Shown here piece by piece: positions 11,240-22,700 of a stretch of 64,000 bases of DNA. Numbering within the stretch: the first letter of the stretch is position 1; every line of letters starts with the position of its first letter. The position numbers were made by a program, and so were the translations under genes. The notes beneath the pieces were generated by a model. That model did no database searches. It was not told the origin of the DNA and saw only the letters and a program-made list of their open reading frames with translations. The stretch lies in the NCBI RefSeq assembly GCF_001659605.2, contig NC_035164.2, positions 955,001-1,019,000 of the forward strand, written 5' to 3'. Source of the stretch: Manihot esculenta (taxonomy: Eukaryota > Streptophyta > Magnoliopsida > Malpighiales > Euphorbiaceae).

Positions 11240-11437
11240 TGCCAATCAGCTGAAGAAATTATTGAAATTCCACCTGTCAAGACAATTGAAAATGAGTTTA
11301 ATATTACAAAATATAAACAAATGAATAAATCAAAATGAAGATTGAGAAATTAAGGCTTCATTACTTACAAAGAAGCCAGCAAGAAAGCGAGAGAGCAATG
11401 TTGATGAGCATTGTACATCATATGATATGCTTTTATA
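11240..11437 (-). promoter_or_regulatory. Promoter and leader intron of RIP gene 1
   Basis: On the minus strand a TATAAAA box lies at 11431-11437. About 65 bp downstream is a GTAAGT splice donor (11363-11368), and the intron ends in TTGACAG at 11274, giving a 95-bp intron in the 5' UTR. The same box, donor and acceptor occur in the same order before both other RIP genes, which supports the call although no transcript was seen. Confidence 0.7.
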
Positions 11438-12229
11438 GGGGAAATAACATTTATTCATTTATTTATTTTTCTTTTTTAAATCCATCAAGTCTTTTAATTC
11501 TTTACGTCAGGAATAATTAATAAGAAAAATTTTCTCGTGCTAAAATTTTTTTAATAAGAAAAAATTTTATTAATGAAGGAAATGTGAGCAGCAGGCCGAC
11601 CGCGAAAAGAAAATAATTATAGTTTCAGATTTTTGTATGTTAATTAAAGAAATATTTAAATAACTTAAAATATAATAAAATACTTCTTAATTTGATTAAG
11701 TTATATTTTTATCTCATTGTATTATTATAATATTAATAATTCTTTCTATTAATAAATTGTATAAATACTTATTATGATCAATAAAGATAAGGGTAAAATA
11801 AAAGAAAATAATACTTTTTTTTAAAAATACTTCTTAATTTTTAAAGAAATAGATAATTTCAGAAAAAATAAAATTTGAAAGTGACATACGTAGAACGTGG
11901 GAGTATATATTAAGATAATGTTTAATTAATTAATTAATTTAAGATAATGAGTCATTCGAAATGGACTTCTTTATAATATTTTTTTTAGGTTTTATCTATT
12001 TTTTATTGGTTAAATTATAAGAATACTATTCCCACCGTATCAATGATATTTACTTCATTTTAATTTCAATATATTAAATTACTCATCTAAATATTTGTTG
12101 ATATTATTTAATTAATAATATCATCATTTATTTAAATTTTTTATTCTTTTGAGAAATGGATTAAAAAAGTGGAGATTCGAATCTAGCTAAGTGAGTAATA
12201 TGTCTAGATCAAACTTAATTGAGCAGAAG
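11438..12229. other. AT-rich intergenic DNA
   Basis: Upstream of RIP gene 1. Poly-A/T runs and TAAT-type simple sequence, no coding frame. I see no clear match to the upstream DNA of the other RIP genes beyond the core promoter. Confidence 0.4.
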
Positions 12230-14516
12230 TGTAATACCCGGCTAGACTCCGGTATCGGAATTCCTACCGTCCGGTGGAATCTCGGATGTCGGAGACCTCT
12301 AGAAGGGTAAAACCACGTTTTCATGAAATGTTTTAATGTTTTTGATGATTTTAAATAAAGAGGAAATGAGTTTTTGAATAAAAACAACCTTGGAAGAAAG
12401 TTCAGGTTCGACCGCCGAAACTTAAAGTTCAGCCGCCGAACATGTATGCATTTCGGGTGAGCCTTAGGCCCCCGAAGGCATAAGTGAGGGGAGCCCAGGT
12501 TCGGCCGCCGAACATGACATGCATGCGGAGGCACATTCGGCCCCCGAATGTGGCCTGGCCGGCCACTACAAAAGGGTCCCTTAGCCGAAAACGGGCGAGC
12601 TTTTTCTCCATTTTCGGCCAAGGTGAGCTCTCCGCCGTCCCTCACCGATCTTTGATGTTTTTCCTCTAGATCTTTCAAGTTTTTCATTTGTTTTAACTTT
12701 GTTTTGAAGATTTGAGCTTTTGAGCAAAGTTTTGGAGCTTGGAGGTTCAAGAACCCAATCTCTCCCACCTCCGAGTTTTAGGTCGTCTCTCTCTCGATCT
12801 TCAAGAGGTAAGAGCCGATCTTAAGCTCATTGTATGTTTTAAGTAAGTTTTAAGTAGATCTATGGGGGTAGAATGCATGTTTAGGTTATAGTTATGTTTA
12901 TGGGTTTTTGATGAGTTTTTGAGCAATGTGGCTTGTAATGTGTGTTTGATGTGTTGTAGTTGGGGTTTAAGGTAGTTTGAGACCCCTAGGAGCTTGTATG
13001 CATGTTTTGGTTGAGCTAAATGCATGATGGTTTGAGTTTGGAGGCATTTGTGCATGTTTGAACCAAGTTTCTGCCCTTTGGGAGAAACCAGGTTCGGCAG
13101 CCGAAGGGACTTTCGGCCTCCGAACCCTCTTGTGGAGGCAGCCTTCGGCTGCCGAAGCTTGCCCCCGAAAGGAGACTTTCGTCTCTGTCTGGGAGTTTCG
13201 GCAGCCGAAAGTGCCGCCGAACATGCATGAGTTTCGCCTCTGTCTGGGAGTTTCGGCCGCCGAAGGTGCCGCCGAACCTGCCTGACTTTCGGCTCTGGAG
13301 GGACTTTCGGCCGCCGAACCTGCCACTGAAAGTGCCCTGTCCAGACCTCCTTTGCATGTTCTTGCATGGATGTTTTGAGATGTTTTAGGGGGTTTTTGGG
13401 GGATGTTTTTAGAGTTATGTTCTAGTTGTTTGGTCCCTCATTTGAGTTCACCTGTGTAGGTTCGGACTCGAGGAATCGAGGACCTCAACAGTGAGTCAGT
13501 TGCTTCAGTCAGTGTCAGAGCTAGCCAGAGGTGAGTGGAATAACTCTTATGCTTTTAAATAAATAAATAAATCAGTTTTGAGCATATTCATGCATCACGG
13601 ATGCCATGTGATATTTTAGGTTGTTTGCATTAGAAATCACGAATATGTTGCATTGCATAATATGTTGTTGATGTGGATGAATGTTGAATGATCCATTAGC
13701 CCTCATATGTTATGACATGATGATATGATATGGAAGTCCAGGTGTGGCCTGCACTACGCCCCTTGCACTATGAAAGAGAAAGACCGGACGTGGCCTGCAC
13801 TACGCCCCGGCATCATGGATTATGTATATTATGTTATATATAAGGGAAAGACCAGGTGTGGCCTGCACTACGCCCCCGGCATGATTGGAATATGTAGAGG
13901 GCTGAATGGTGACAAGTTCATCCTTGATATGATTAGTTGTGATGTGATGTATTCCATGATAGCATGTGTTTTAAATGCTTTATGATTCTGCTCACTGGGC
14001 TTTAGTAGCTCACCCCTCTCCCAAATTCCCCAGGTTTGCAGGTACGGGTTAGACAGAGAAGTCAAGAAGAGTAATGAAGTCTTATGTATGTAATAGTTAG
14101 AATATGGACATGACAATTGTATAATGATGTATAGATATGTAATGTAACGGTATTAAGGTTAGAAGTGTGCTTGACCATAGTATATTGTAATCCCTTTTTG
14201 ATACATGATCTTAATGTTTATTGATGACTATGTTTAGCCAACTCAACACTTGTTATACCACCCATTGGGGGCATTGATGAGATCCCACAGAGGGGTCAAG
14301 TTTATGATTATGGCTATGTTCAGTGCATGCACAGGTTGAGTTTGGTGTATGATAGAATGTATGAAAGAAAAGTTTTAAATTTTTATGTATGTTTGTTGAT
14401 CATGTATGGGATTAAGCAGGTTTACAGGTTACATGTCAGGCTTGCTACGGGTCCCGGCGGCTTTAAGCCGATCTGGATCCTAGCGCCGGTAGCGGTCCGA
14501 TTCTCGGGTCGTTACA
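12230..14516 (+). repeat. Solo LTR of a chromodomain Ty3/gypsy family, with target duplication
   Basis: 2287 bp from TGTAATACCCGG to GGGTCGTTACA, with AGAAG immediately on both sides (12225-12229 and 14517-14521). It is a diverged relative, in opposite orientation, of the 2.3-kb LTRs at 17364 and 25005: shared termini, the same GC-rich TTCGGC...GCCGAA palindrome clusters (about 12411-12560 and 13090-13330), and a tandem block in the same place (13735-13880, core GTGGCCTGCACTACGCCCC). No internal element sequence adjoins it, so LTR-LTR recombination removed the rest. Confidence 0.9.
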
Positions 14517-14679
14517 AGAAGAGTTAGCTAGTTAAGAAAAGGTTGTTATTAGGCTGTTATGCAAGTTGCAAATCTTAGCTAAGCTTGCACCATGTAAATG
14601 GAGACGGTTGTTGCGAGGTTGTTAGGCATGTGATTCATGCTCTCATTTTATCTCAATGGAGCTTGTCGGGTGATTAGAC

Positions 14680-15495
14680 GTGAATTTGGAAGCTGCATGT
14701 GCCGCCAAAAATTAAAACGCGCTAAGTGTAGATTTTGCATGGCATGTGTGTGGTGCTATTGAGTATGAGTTGCATGTATTTATAGGATGTCGGTTTGCAA
14801 AGGATTATTGGGATTGTTTGGGTGTTGGTTATAGCCAGTAATCGTTAGTTTAAACATTTTATTCAGTTATTTTCTTTTTTTGTAGAGTCTACTGGTGATG
14901 ATATATGTGCATATCATTGTGCTATCCACTTAAAATTGTGGAATGAGAGGAATAACATGTTATGGCGATATAGGCAACGTCAGGCTGCAATTTTGATCCA
15001 TTATGCTCAATCAATGTTGGTTGCTCGGAAGATGTTACAGGTTAGTGAATCTACTGAAGTAGAGAGTGGGAGTGGACAGGATCCTATTGTTTGGAAGACA
15101 CCACCTAGAGTTCATAATAAGACTACTTTTGGAGCCATTATTAGATGCTTCTAGACAGTTTGTGACTGGATATTCTAGGTATAGAGAAAGAGCTTAGTCG
15201 CCAAATTTAACAAAAGCATTGAGGTTGCGAAAGGTTCTTAGTTGGCTTAAGGAATCCCATATAACAAATGTGATAGTGGAGATGGATTGTCGAGAGGATA
15301 TTTGTGTCATTCACTCAGAGGATATGATCTCAGAATTCATACAGGTTATTAAGGACTATAGACTTTTATTTTCACAAGGACTTTCTTAGTCTATTATGTG
15401 GTCTATAACGTAAGGTAATTTAGTGGCTCATGCTTTGACTAAGGCGCCTATTTATAAGATAGTTTCTGGGTGTGGAGTGCTCTCTTTTTAGTTAT
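14680..15495 (+). pseudogene. Degenerate L1-type LINE 3' end (zinc-binding and RNase H regions)
   Basis: Near 14690 the translation IWKLHVPPKIK matches the start of the zf-RVT domain of plant LINEs. WNERNNMLWR (14935) and VWKTPPRVHNKT (about 15088) match the linker before a LINE RNase H. From about 15215, LRKVLSWLKESHITNVIVEMD and later NLVAHALTKAP match the RNase H core and end. There are several stops and frameshifts. The left part is missing, perhaps cut by the solo LTR insertion. A short A-rich tail lies near 15640. Confidence 0.6.
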
Positions 15496-16333
15496 TGTTG
15501 ACATTTTATTTAAAAGGTTGTTCCAAATTTTTTTACTAAAAATTTTGAATCCTATATTGGGATTATAGGAATACCTATTGGTCTTGGGTTAGCTTGGACC
15601 TAACTTGTTAAGTTTTTTTTGGATTAAAATTTAACTTTAAAAAAAATTAATACATTATTATTAAAAATAATTCAATAGTTATTATGATAGATCCCACTTA
15701 TAAAAATGAGTTGATAATTTATTATTATTTAGATATTTAAAAGGATAATATTTATTGCATTTAATTTATAATAGAAATTACAAAAACACGATATCTAAAC
15801 ACGAAGGAAAATCAAATTTATGATTATATAATCTCATCCATTTATCAATATTTATTTCTTATATTAACATATTTACTTCCTATAATCTATAACAAGATAT
15901 TTATATATTTTAGTGTGGATAAAAATGATATTTAATTTATTTTATTAATAATAAGTATCAAGTAAACAAGTTTTTTTATTAATTAATATATTTTTTAAAA
16001 TATAAAAACATTTTAATTGTATTATTTTTAAAACTGAATGAGTTTCTCAGTCCATTAATTGATGCAAGTATTGTCACTTTGTGTTTTGCCAATACATCGA
16101 AATATGGTAATTCTCAACAGCAAAATCATCATAAACAAAGAATAAATAATTCGGATTTTGTAATACACACCAAAATTAAGACTGCAAAGTTCTTAAATCG
16201 GAACTTGTATGTGCTATTAAAATATTTGGAAAGGCAGGAATAAACTTGTGTTTCAAAGGAAGACATGTAATTGTCTTCCAACAGGTTAATAAAAAATTTA
16301 AAAAATATATATATTTTTTAAAAAATAAATTTT
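15496..16333. other. AT-rich intergenic DNA
   Basis: No coding or structural signal apart from A/T runs. It ends at the left LTR of the old nested element. Confidence 0.4.
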
Positions 16334-16947
16334 TGATATTATATAATAATAACTTAAAGAAGACAATGTGTTAGCACTCGAAGATAGGGTCACGTAGTAA
16401 AAAATTGATCAAGTGACACTCGGTCTCACCAGATAAGAGAAGACTCGGACGCTTCAGGTCGGTTCTTCGTCAAGACTCGCCCCCTTAACTATAGGATACG
16501 GTCTGACCTATAGAAAGAAAGACCCAGACACTAGAGTATCTAGCTCTTCTTCAAGACTCGCTCTCCTCTAAAGAGCCTGAGTCTTCACATAAAGTTACCA
16601 TTAGCAGGTACGGTCCAACATATCTCCATTATGCTAGTAATAGCAGGATCACCGATTGATTAGCTGGCAAGATCCCTTATCAAGCAGTCAATCATATCAT
16701 TATCGAATTTTTAGGAGATACTATATTAAACTTTATCCTCTTATAGTATAAGAGCTAACGATCACAGAGACAAAGGTACGCAATTCTTACACAACCACTT
16801 TTGAGTTCAGAGCAATTTCATACATTTGCCCTTTTCATTAGTTTACTGACTTGAGTGTCAGAGTAGCTGCCATAGGCGCCGACCGCCTCACGTTTTCTTT
16901 TTTACAGGATTGACTAATCATAGTATAATTTCATTTTGGCCGCATCG
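16334..16947 (+). repeat. Left (5') LTR of the old element
   Basis: Starts TGATATTATATAATAATA and ends GCATCG, where the right copy ends GCATCA. Just after it, TTTGGTTCCATTGCTAGG looks like a C-to-T decayed primer binding site of the TGGTGCCGTTGCCGGGG type. Frequent C-to-T change is expected from old methylated DNA. Confidence 0.7.
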
Positions 16948-17186
16948 TTTGGTTCCATTGCTAGGATATCCATTGAATTCTCTCTGTTCATTTAGATTAA
17001 AACCGGTCTCTTATCCCTTTTTCTCTTAAAAAGAAATATCTCTTTTTTCTCTCAAATTGGCCGATAATTTATAAGCTACTGCTAAGGTTGCTACCAATGA
17101 GAACGCTATTATTTCTTCCACTTCTGGCAGTAGACAAAACACACCTTTTAGGGTCAGCAAAGTAGATCCCAACAACCCGACCAACC

Positions 17187-17363
17187 GGGTGTTAGTCTCG
17201 CTTCACAAGAAGTTTCTAAGGCATTTCATACTTAGGCCATAAGGCGGGTACACGCCAGGCCTACCAATTGGGTGTTAGTCCCGCTTCACAAGAAGTTTCT
17301 AAGGCATTTCATGCCCAGACCACAAGGCGAGTTACGCCAAGCAGACCAACCAGGTATTGGTCC
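17187..17363. repeat. About 83-bp tandem repeat in the old element, third copy split by insertion
   Basis: Copies start near 17187, 17270 and 17352 and share GGGTGTTAGTC and TTTCTAAGGCATTT. The third stops at 17363 and resumes after 27303 (GGTCCCATTTC...TCTCTAAGGCATTT), which proves that the 9.9-kb element inserted here. Confidence 0.8.
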
Positions 17364-17998
17364 TGTAACGCCCCGGAAATCCGGACCGCTACCGGCGCTA
17401 GGATCCAGATCGGCGTAAGGCCGCCGGGACCCGTAGCAAGCCTAACATACATCCTGTTTACCTGTTTAATCCCATACATGATCAACAAACATACATAAGA
17501 ATTAAAAACTTTTCTTTTTCTTCATACACCAAACTCAACCTGTGCATGCACTGTATTCATCATATACATAAACATTAATCCCTCTGTGGGACGTCATCAA
17601 AGCCTCAATGGGCAATATATATTCTGTGTTGAGTTGGTTCACATATACATCATAAAATAAGATCATGTACGTACCAAGGGATTAACATCTACTATGGTCA
17701 AGCACAACTCTATCCTCAATAACATAGTTACATAAACATAACTGTTCAAACTTTACATTACATTCTTATCATTGTCATGTCCACATACTCTAGCTATTAC
17801 ATACATATGACTTTTCTCTTCTTTTCTTCTCTATCAATCCCGTACCTGCAAACCTGGGGTTAGGGGAGAGGGGTGAGCTAAAAGCCCAGTGAGCAGAAAC
17901 TAAAAACATTATATTAAAAGTCATGCTTTCATGGAATGCATCATATCACAGACAATCCACATCAAGGGTGAACCTGTCACCAATTAGTCCCAACATAG

Positions 17999-18224
17999 TC
18001 TCGTGCCAGGCCGTAACATGGGGTCCTGGTCTTCCTGTCATAACATACATAAAGTCTCGTGCCAGGCCGTAGCATGGGGTCCTGGTCTTCCTGTCATATC
18101 ATATATAAAGCCTCGTGCCAGGCCGTAGCATGGGGTCCTGGTCTTCCTGTCATATCATATATAAAGCCTCGTGCCAGGCCGTAGCATGGGGTCCTGGTCT
18201 TCCTGTCATAACATACATAAAGTT
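17999..18224. repeat. 56-bp tandem repeat, four copies, in the 3' LTR
   Basis: TCGTGCCAGGCCGTAGCATG recurs at 18001, 18057, 18113 and 18169, a constant 56-bp period. The other LTR has the same block at about 25640-25865. The solo LTR has a different-sequence block at the equivalent place. Confidence 0.9.
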
Positions 18225-18593
18225 TCGTGGACTAATTGGATCATACAGCATTCACCCACAACCACAAAATAAAATGCAATGCGACATATTCGTGAACTAA
18301 TGCAATCAGCCTATTACATGTCATCATGATGCATGAAACATGCTCAAAACATTTAATTGCTTGATTTAAAACATTAAGCTTGTTTCCACTCACCTCTGGC
18401 TAGCTCTGACCAGACACTGAAGCAGCTCACTCACTGCTGGGGTCCTCGGTTCCTCGGGTCCGAACCTACACAGGTGGACTCCAATGAGGGACCAAACATA
18501 TGTAAACACAACTCTAATATATCCCCCAAAAACCCCCTAAAACATCATGAAAACATCACAGAAAATATGCATGAAATGGCTGAACAGGGCACC

Positions 18594-18785
18594 TTCGGCG
18601 GCACCTTCGGCGGCCGAAAGTCCTGGACAGAGACGAAACTCAGCTAGGTTCGGCGGCACCTTCGGCGGCCGAAAGTGCCAGACAGAGACGAAAGTCTCTT
18701 TTCGGGGGCACCTTCGGCAGCCGAAAGCTGCCTCCACAAGAGGGGTTCGGCGGCCGAAACTCCCTTCGGCTGCCGAACCTGGTTT
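18594..18785. repeat. Cluster of GC-rich palindromes in the LTR
   Basis: At least six copies of TTCGGC(G/A)GCCGAA or half-sites within 190 bp, alternating with spacer words such as GACAGAGACGAAA. The identical cluster is at about 26235-26426 and related ones at 19325-19490, 26966-27131, 12411-12560 and 13090-13330. Confidence 0.8.
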
Positions 18786-19662
18786 CTGCCAAATGGCAGA
18801 AACTTGGTTCAAATGAACCTCCTGCCTCCCAAAACCATAAATCATGCATATTTCTCAACTAAAACACACATACAAGTTCCTAGGGGCCTCAAACATGCAT
18901 ATACCCCATCTACAACACTTCATTCACACACAAACAAGCTACATTGCTCAAAAATCACAACTTAAAACCCATAAACCTACACATGAACTAAACATGCCTT
19001 TAACCCCCAAAGATCTTCATAAAACTTGTGTCAAGCATAAAAAGAGTTCAAGATCGACCCTTACCTCTTGAAGATCGAGAGTAGAGGCGATCTAACTTGG
19101 AGTTGGGAGAAATCTAGCTCCTTGGGCCTCCAAGCTCAAAACTTGTTCAAAACTCACAAATCTTCAAAACAAAGTTATAAACTTGTTAAAACCATGAAAG
19201 ATCTAGAGGAAACACTCAAGATCGAGGGAGGAACGGTGGAGACTCACCTTGGCCGACAATGGGAGAGAAAAAGCTCGCCCGTGCGGACCAAGGGGACCCT
19301 TTTATAGTGGCTGGCCAGGCCACGTTCGGGGGCCGAATGTGCCTCCGCATCCATGCAATGTTCGGCGGCCGAACATAAGGTTCGGCGGCCGAACCTGCAC
19401 TTCCCTCACTTAGACTTTCGGGGGCCTAACGTGCCTCCCAAAGTCCATGCATGTTCGGCGGCCGAAAGTGAGTTTCGGCGGCCGAACCTGGGTTTTTCCT
19501 TAAAGAATTTTCATGCAAAAACTTATTTAAAATCATACTTAAAACATTAAAATACATGAAAACATTTTATAAAAACATGCTTTTACCCTTCTAGAGGTTT
19601 CCGACACCCAAATTCCACCGGACGGTAGGAATTCCGATACCGGAGTCTAGCCGGGTATTACA

Positions 19663-19675
19663 TTCTCCCCCCCTT
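19663..19675 (-). promoter_or_regulatory. Polypurine tract of the complete element
   Basis: On the minus strand AAGGGGGGGAGAA directly abuts the 3' LTR, the expected primer site for plus-strand DNA synthesis. Confidence 0.9.
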
Positions 19676-19773
19676 AAGAACATTCGTCCCCGAATGTTCC
19701 TCAACTAGTACATGCATAGCGAAACAAACATAACATACACACATATAGCACATGGAACACATCTCAACTAACC

Positions 19774-22700
19774 TTAGAAGAGGTGGGGGTACTGCTGGAG
19801 TATGGACTCCCGGGTCTCCCAAGTGCATTCTTCCAAATTGTGGTGGTTCCAAAGGACTTTCACCATCGGGATTTCCTTGTTCCTCAACTTTCTGATCTGA
19901 GTGTCAAGAATCCGCACTGGCTGTTCAACATAAGTGAGATCCTCTTGGATCTCCACATCAGGCTCGCTAAGAACCTTGCCCGGATCTGACACGAACTTCC
20001 TCAACATGGAAACATGGAAAACCGGATGGATTCTCTCCATAGAAGCAGGCAAGTCCAGCTTGTACGATACATTCCCAATCCTTTGCAGGACTTCAAAGGG
20101 TCCAATGTACCGCGGAGCTAGCTTACCCTTCTTACCAAATCGAACCACCCCTTTCATCGGAGACACCTTGAGCAATACTAGATCCCCCTCCTGAAACTCT
20201 ACCTGTTTCCTGCGGATGTCTGCATAACTTTTCTGCCTGCTGGTGGCAGTCTTTATCCTTTCTCTGATAATGGGCACCACCCTGCTGGTGATCTCAACAA
20301 GCTCAGGCCCTGCTAAGGACCTCTCTCCAACCTCTTCCCAGCAAACGGGTGACCTGCACTTCCTCCCATACAAAGCTTCATATGGAGCCATCCCTATGCT
20401 AGCATGATAGCTGTTATTGTAGGCAAACTCCACCAAAGGTAGATGTTGCTTCCAAGAACCGCCAAAATCTAGCACACACATTCTGAGCATATCTTCTATG
20501 GTCTGGATGGTCCTCTCTGACTGTCCGTCTGTCTGTGGATGGAAGGCAGTGCTAAAATCCAACCTAGTACCCATAGCACTCTGCAGACTCCGCCAAAACC
20601 TGGAGGTAAACTGGGGCCCTCTATCTGACACTATAGATACCGGGACCCCATGTAGTCTGACAATCTCCTCAACATACACCTGCGCTAACTTATCCACAGA
20701 GTAGTTGCTCCTAACTGGAATGAAGTGAGCAGATTTGGTGAGTCTGTCCACAATCACCCATATGGAGTCTAGTCTGTTGGATGTTGCCGGTAACCCCACT
20801 ACAAAGTCCATAGCTATGTTCTCCCATTTCCATTCTGGAATAGGTAGCGGGTTAAGCATTCCAGCCGGCTTCTGATGTTCCAGCTTCACCCTCTGACATA
20901 TTTCGCAGGCTGACACGAATTGTGCCACTTCCCTCTTCATAGCTGGCCACCAATACCCTCTCTTCAGATCTTGATACATCTTGGTGGCTCCAGGGTGAAC
21001 ACTGTATCTTGCATTATGAGCCTCTCTCATAATGTCTCCTTTTAGCCCGAAGTCATCTGGTACACATAGTCTATTCCCATAGCGGAGGATCCCCTTACTA
21101 TCGAATCTGAACTCACTGTCTCTGCCTGACTGAACAGTCCTGGCAATCTTCACTAACTCTGGGTCCTCATGCTGTTTCTGAGCTACCTGCTCTAGAAACA
21201 CGGGTGTTACTTTCATCTGTGCAATCAAAGCACCTGTACCAGACAACTCCATCTGTAGACCTTCCTCAATGAGCTTATAAAATTCCTTCACCACCGGTCT
21301 CCTCTCTGCCGTGACGTGGGATAGACTGCCAAGTGATTTCCGGCTTAAGGCATCAGCTACTACATTAGCCCTACCCGGATGGTACTGTATCTTACAATCA
21401 TAGTCACTGAGCAGTTCTACCCATCTCCTCTGCCTCAAGTTCAAATCTCTCTGACTCAAGATGTGCTGCAGGCTCTTATGATCTGTGAAGATCTCACATT
21501 TTACCCCATAGAGGTAATGCCTCCACATCTTGAGGGCAAAGATAACTGCTGCCATCTCCAGATCGTGTGTGGGGTAATTCATCTCATGCCTCTTTAGCTG
21601 TCTAGAAGCATAAGCGATCACCCTACCATTCTGCATCAACACACAACCCAAGCCTACTCTGGATGCATCACAGAACACTGTGAAGTCCTCATTGCTGGTT
21701 GGCAGAGCTAACACTGGTGCTGAAGTCAACCTCTTCTTGAGCTCTTCGAAACTTTCCTCACACTGGTCGGTCCAATCGAACCTCTGATTCTTTCTGGTCA
21801 ATCTGGTTAGAGGAGCTGCAATCTTGGAGAAGTCCTGTACGAACCTCCTGTAATAACCAGCCAAACCCAAGAAACTTCTGATCTCTGTCACTGAGGTGGG
21901 TCTGGGCCAGTTAGTCACAGCCTCTACTTTCTTGGGGTCTACCTCTATTCCATTCTCTGACACTATATGCCCCAAGAATGATATGCTCCTTAACCAGAAC
22001 TCACACTTGGAGAACTTGGCATACAAGCCATGTTCCCTCAAGGTCTGCAGAACTATCCTCAGATGATGGGCATGCTCCTCTGCATTCCTGGAATACACTA
22101 GGATATCATCTATGAAGACAATAACGAAGTGATCCAGGTATGGTCTGAATACTCTGTTCATGAGGTCCATGAATGCTGCAGGGGCGTTAGTTAACCCAAA
22201 CGGCATTACAAGGAACTCATAGTGCCCATATCTGGTCCTGAATGCTGTCTTTGGTACGTCCTCTTCCCTGATTCTCAACTGATGGTACCCGGATCTCAGA
22301 TCTATTTTGGAGAAACAACCCGCTCCTGCTAGCTGGTCGAATAGATCGTCGATCCTTGGCAATGGGTACTTATTCTTGATGGTGGCTTTGTTCAACTGCC
22401 TGTAGTCGATACAAAGCCTGAGGGATCCATCCTTTTTCTTCACAAAGAGTACTGGAGCACCCCAAGGTGAGGTACTCGGTCGGATGAAACCCTTGTCTAC
22501 CAGTTCCTGCAACTGTTCTTTTAACTCTTTCATCTCGGCTGGTGCCATCCTGTAGGGAGGGATAGAGATTGGTCTGGTACCAGGCATTAACTCAATTTCG
22601 AACTCTATCTCCCTAACAGGTGGTAACCCTGGCAGCTCGTCTGGTAAAACATCTAAGAACTCACTCACCACAGGCACTGAGGCGGGCTCTCTAACATGAC

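Larger units (their letters stand above)
17364..19662 (-). repeat. 3' LTR of the complete element
   Basis: 2299 bp, TGTAACGCCCC to GGGTATTACA on the plus strand. Transcription runs on the minus strand. A TATAAAAG box at 19299-19306 sits between two clusters of GC-rich palindromes (about 19325-19490 upstream and 18594-18785 downstream). A four-copy 56-bp repeat is at about 17999-18224. Short open frames in the palindrome clusters are by-products of the repeats. Confidence 0.93.

Noticed and set aside
11240..11245. RIP1 and RIP2 starting two codons earlier (TTG GCA before ATG)
   Set aside because: The upstream codon is TTG; the first ATG at 11239 and 32549 is used instead and lines up with RIP3.
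14936..15154. Host gene for a small Trp/Asn/Arg-rich protein
   Set aside because: Motifs in this and adjacent frames match the LINE linker and RNase H, so it is a LINE remnant.
18537..18845. Short frames rich in SAAE and RRPK in the LTRs (also 12187-13367 and 26178-26486)
   Set aside because: Products of the repeated TTCGGC-GCCGAA palindromes; the frames differ between strands and copies.
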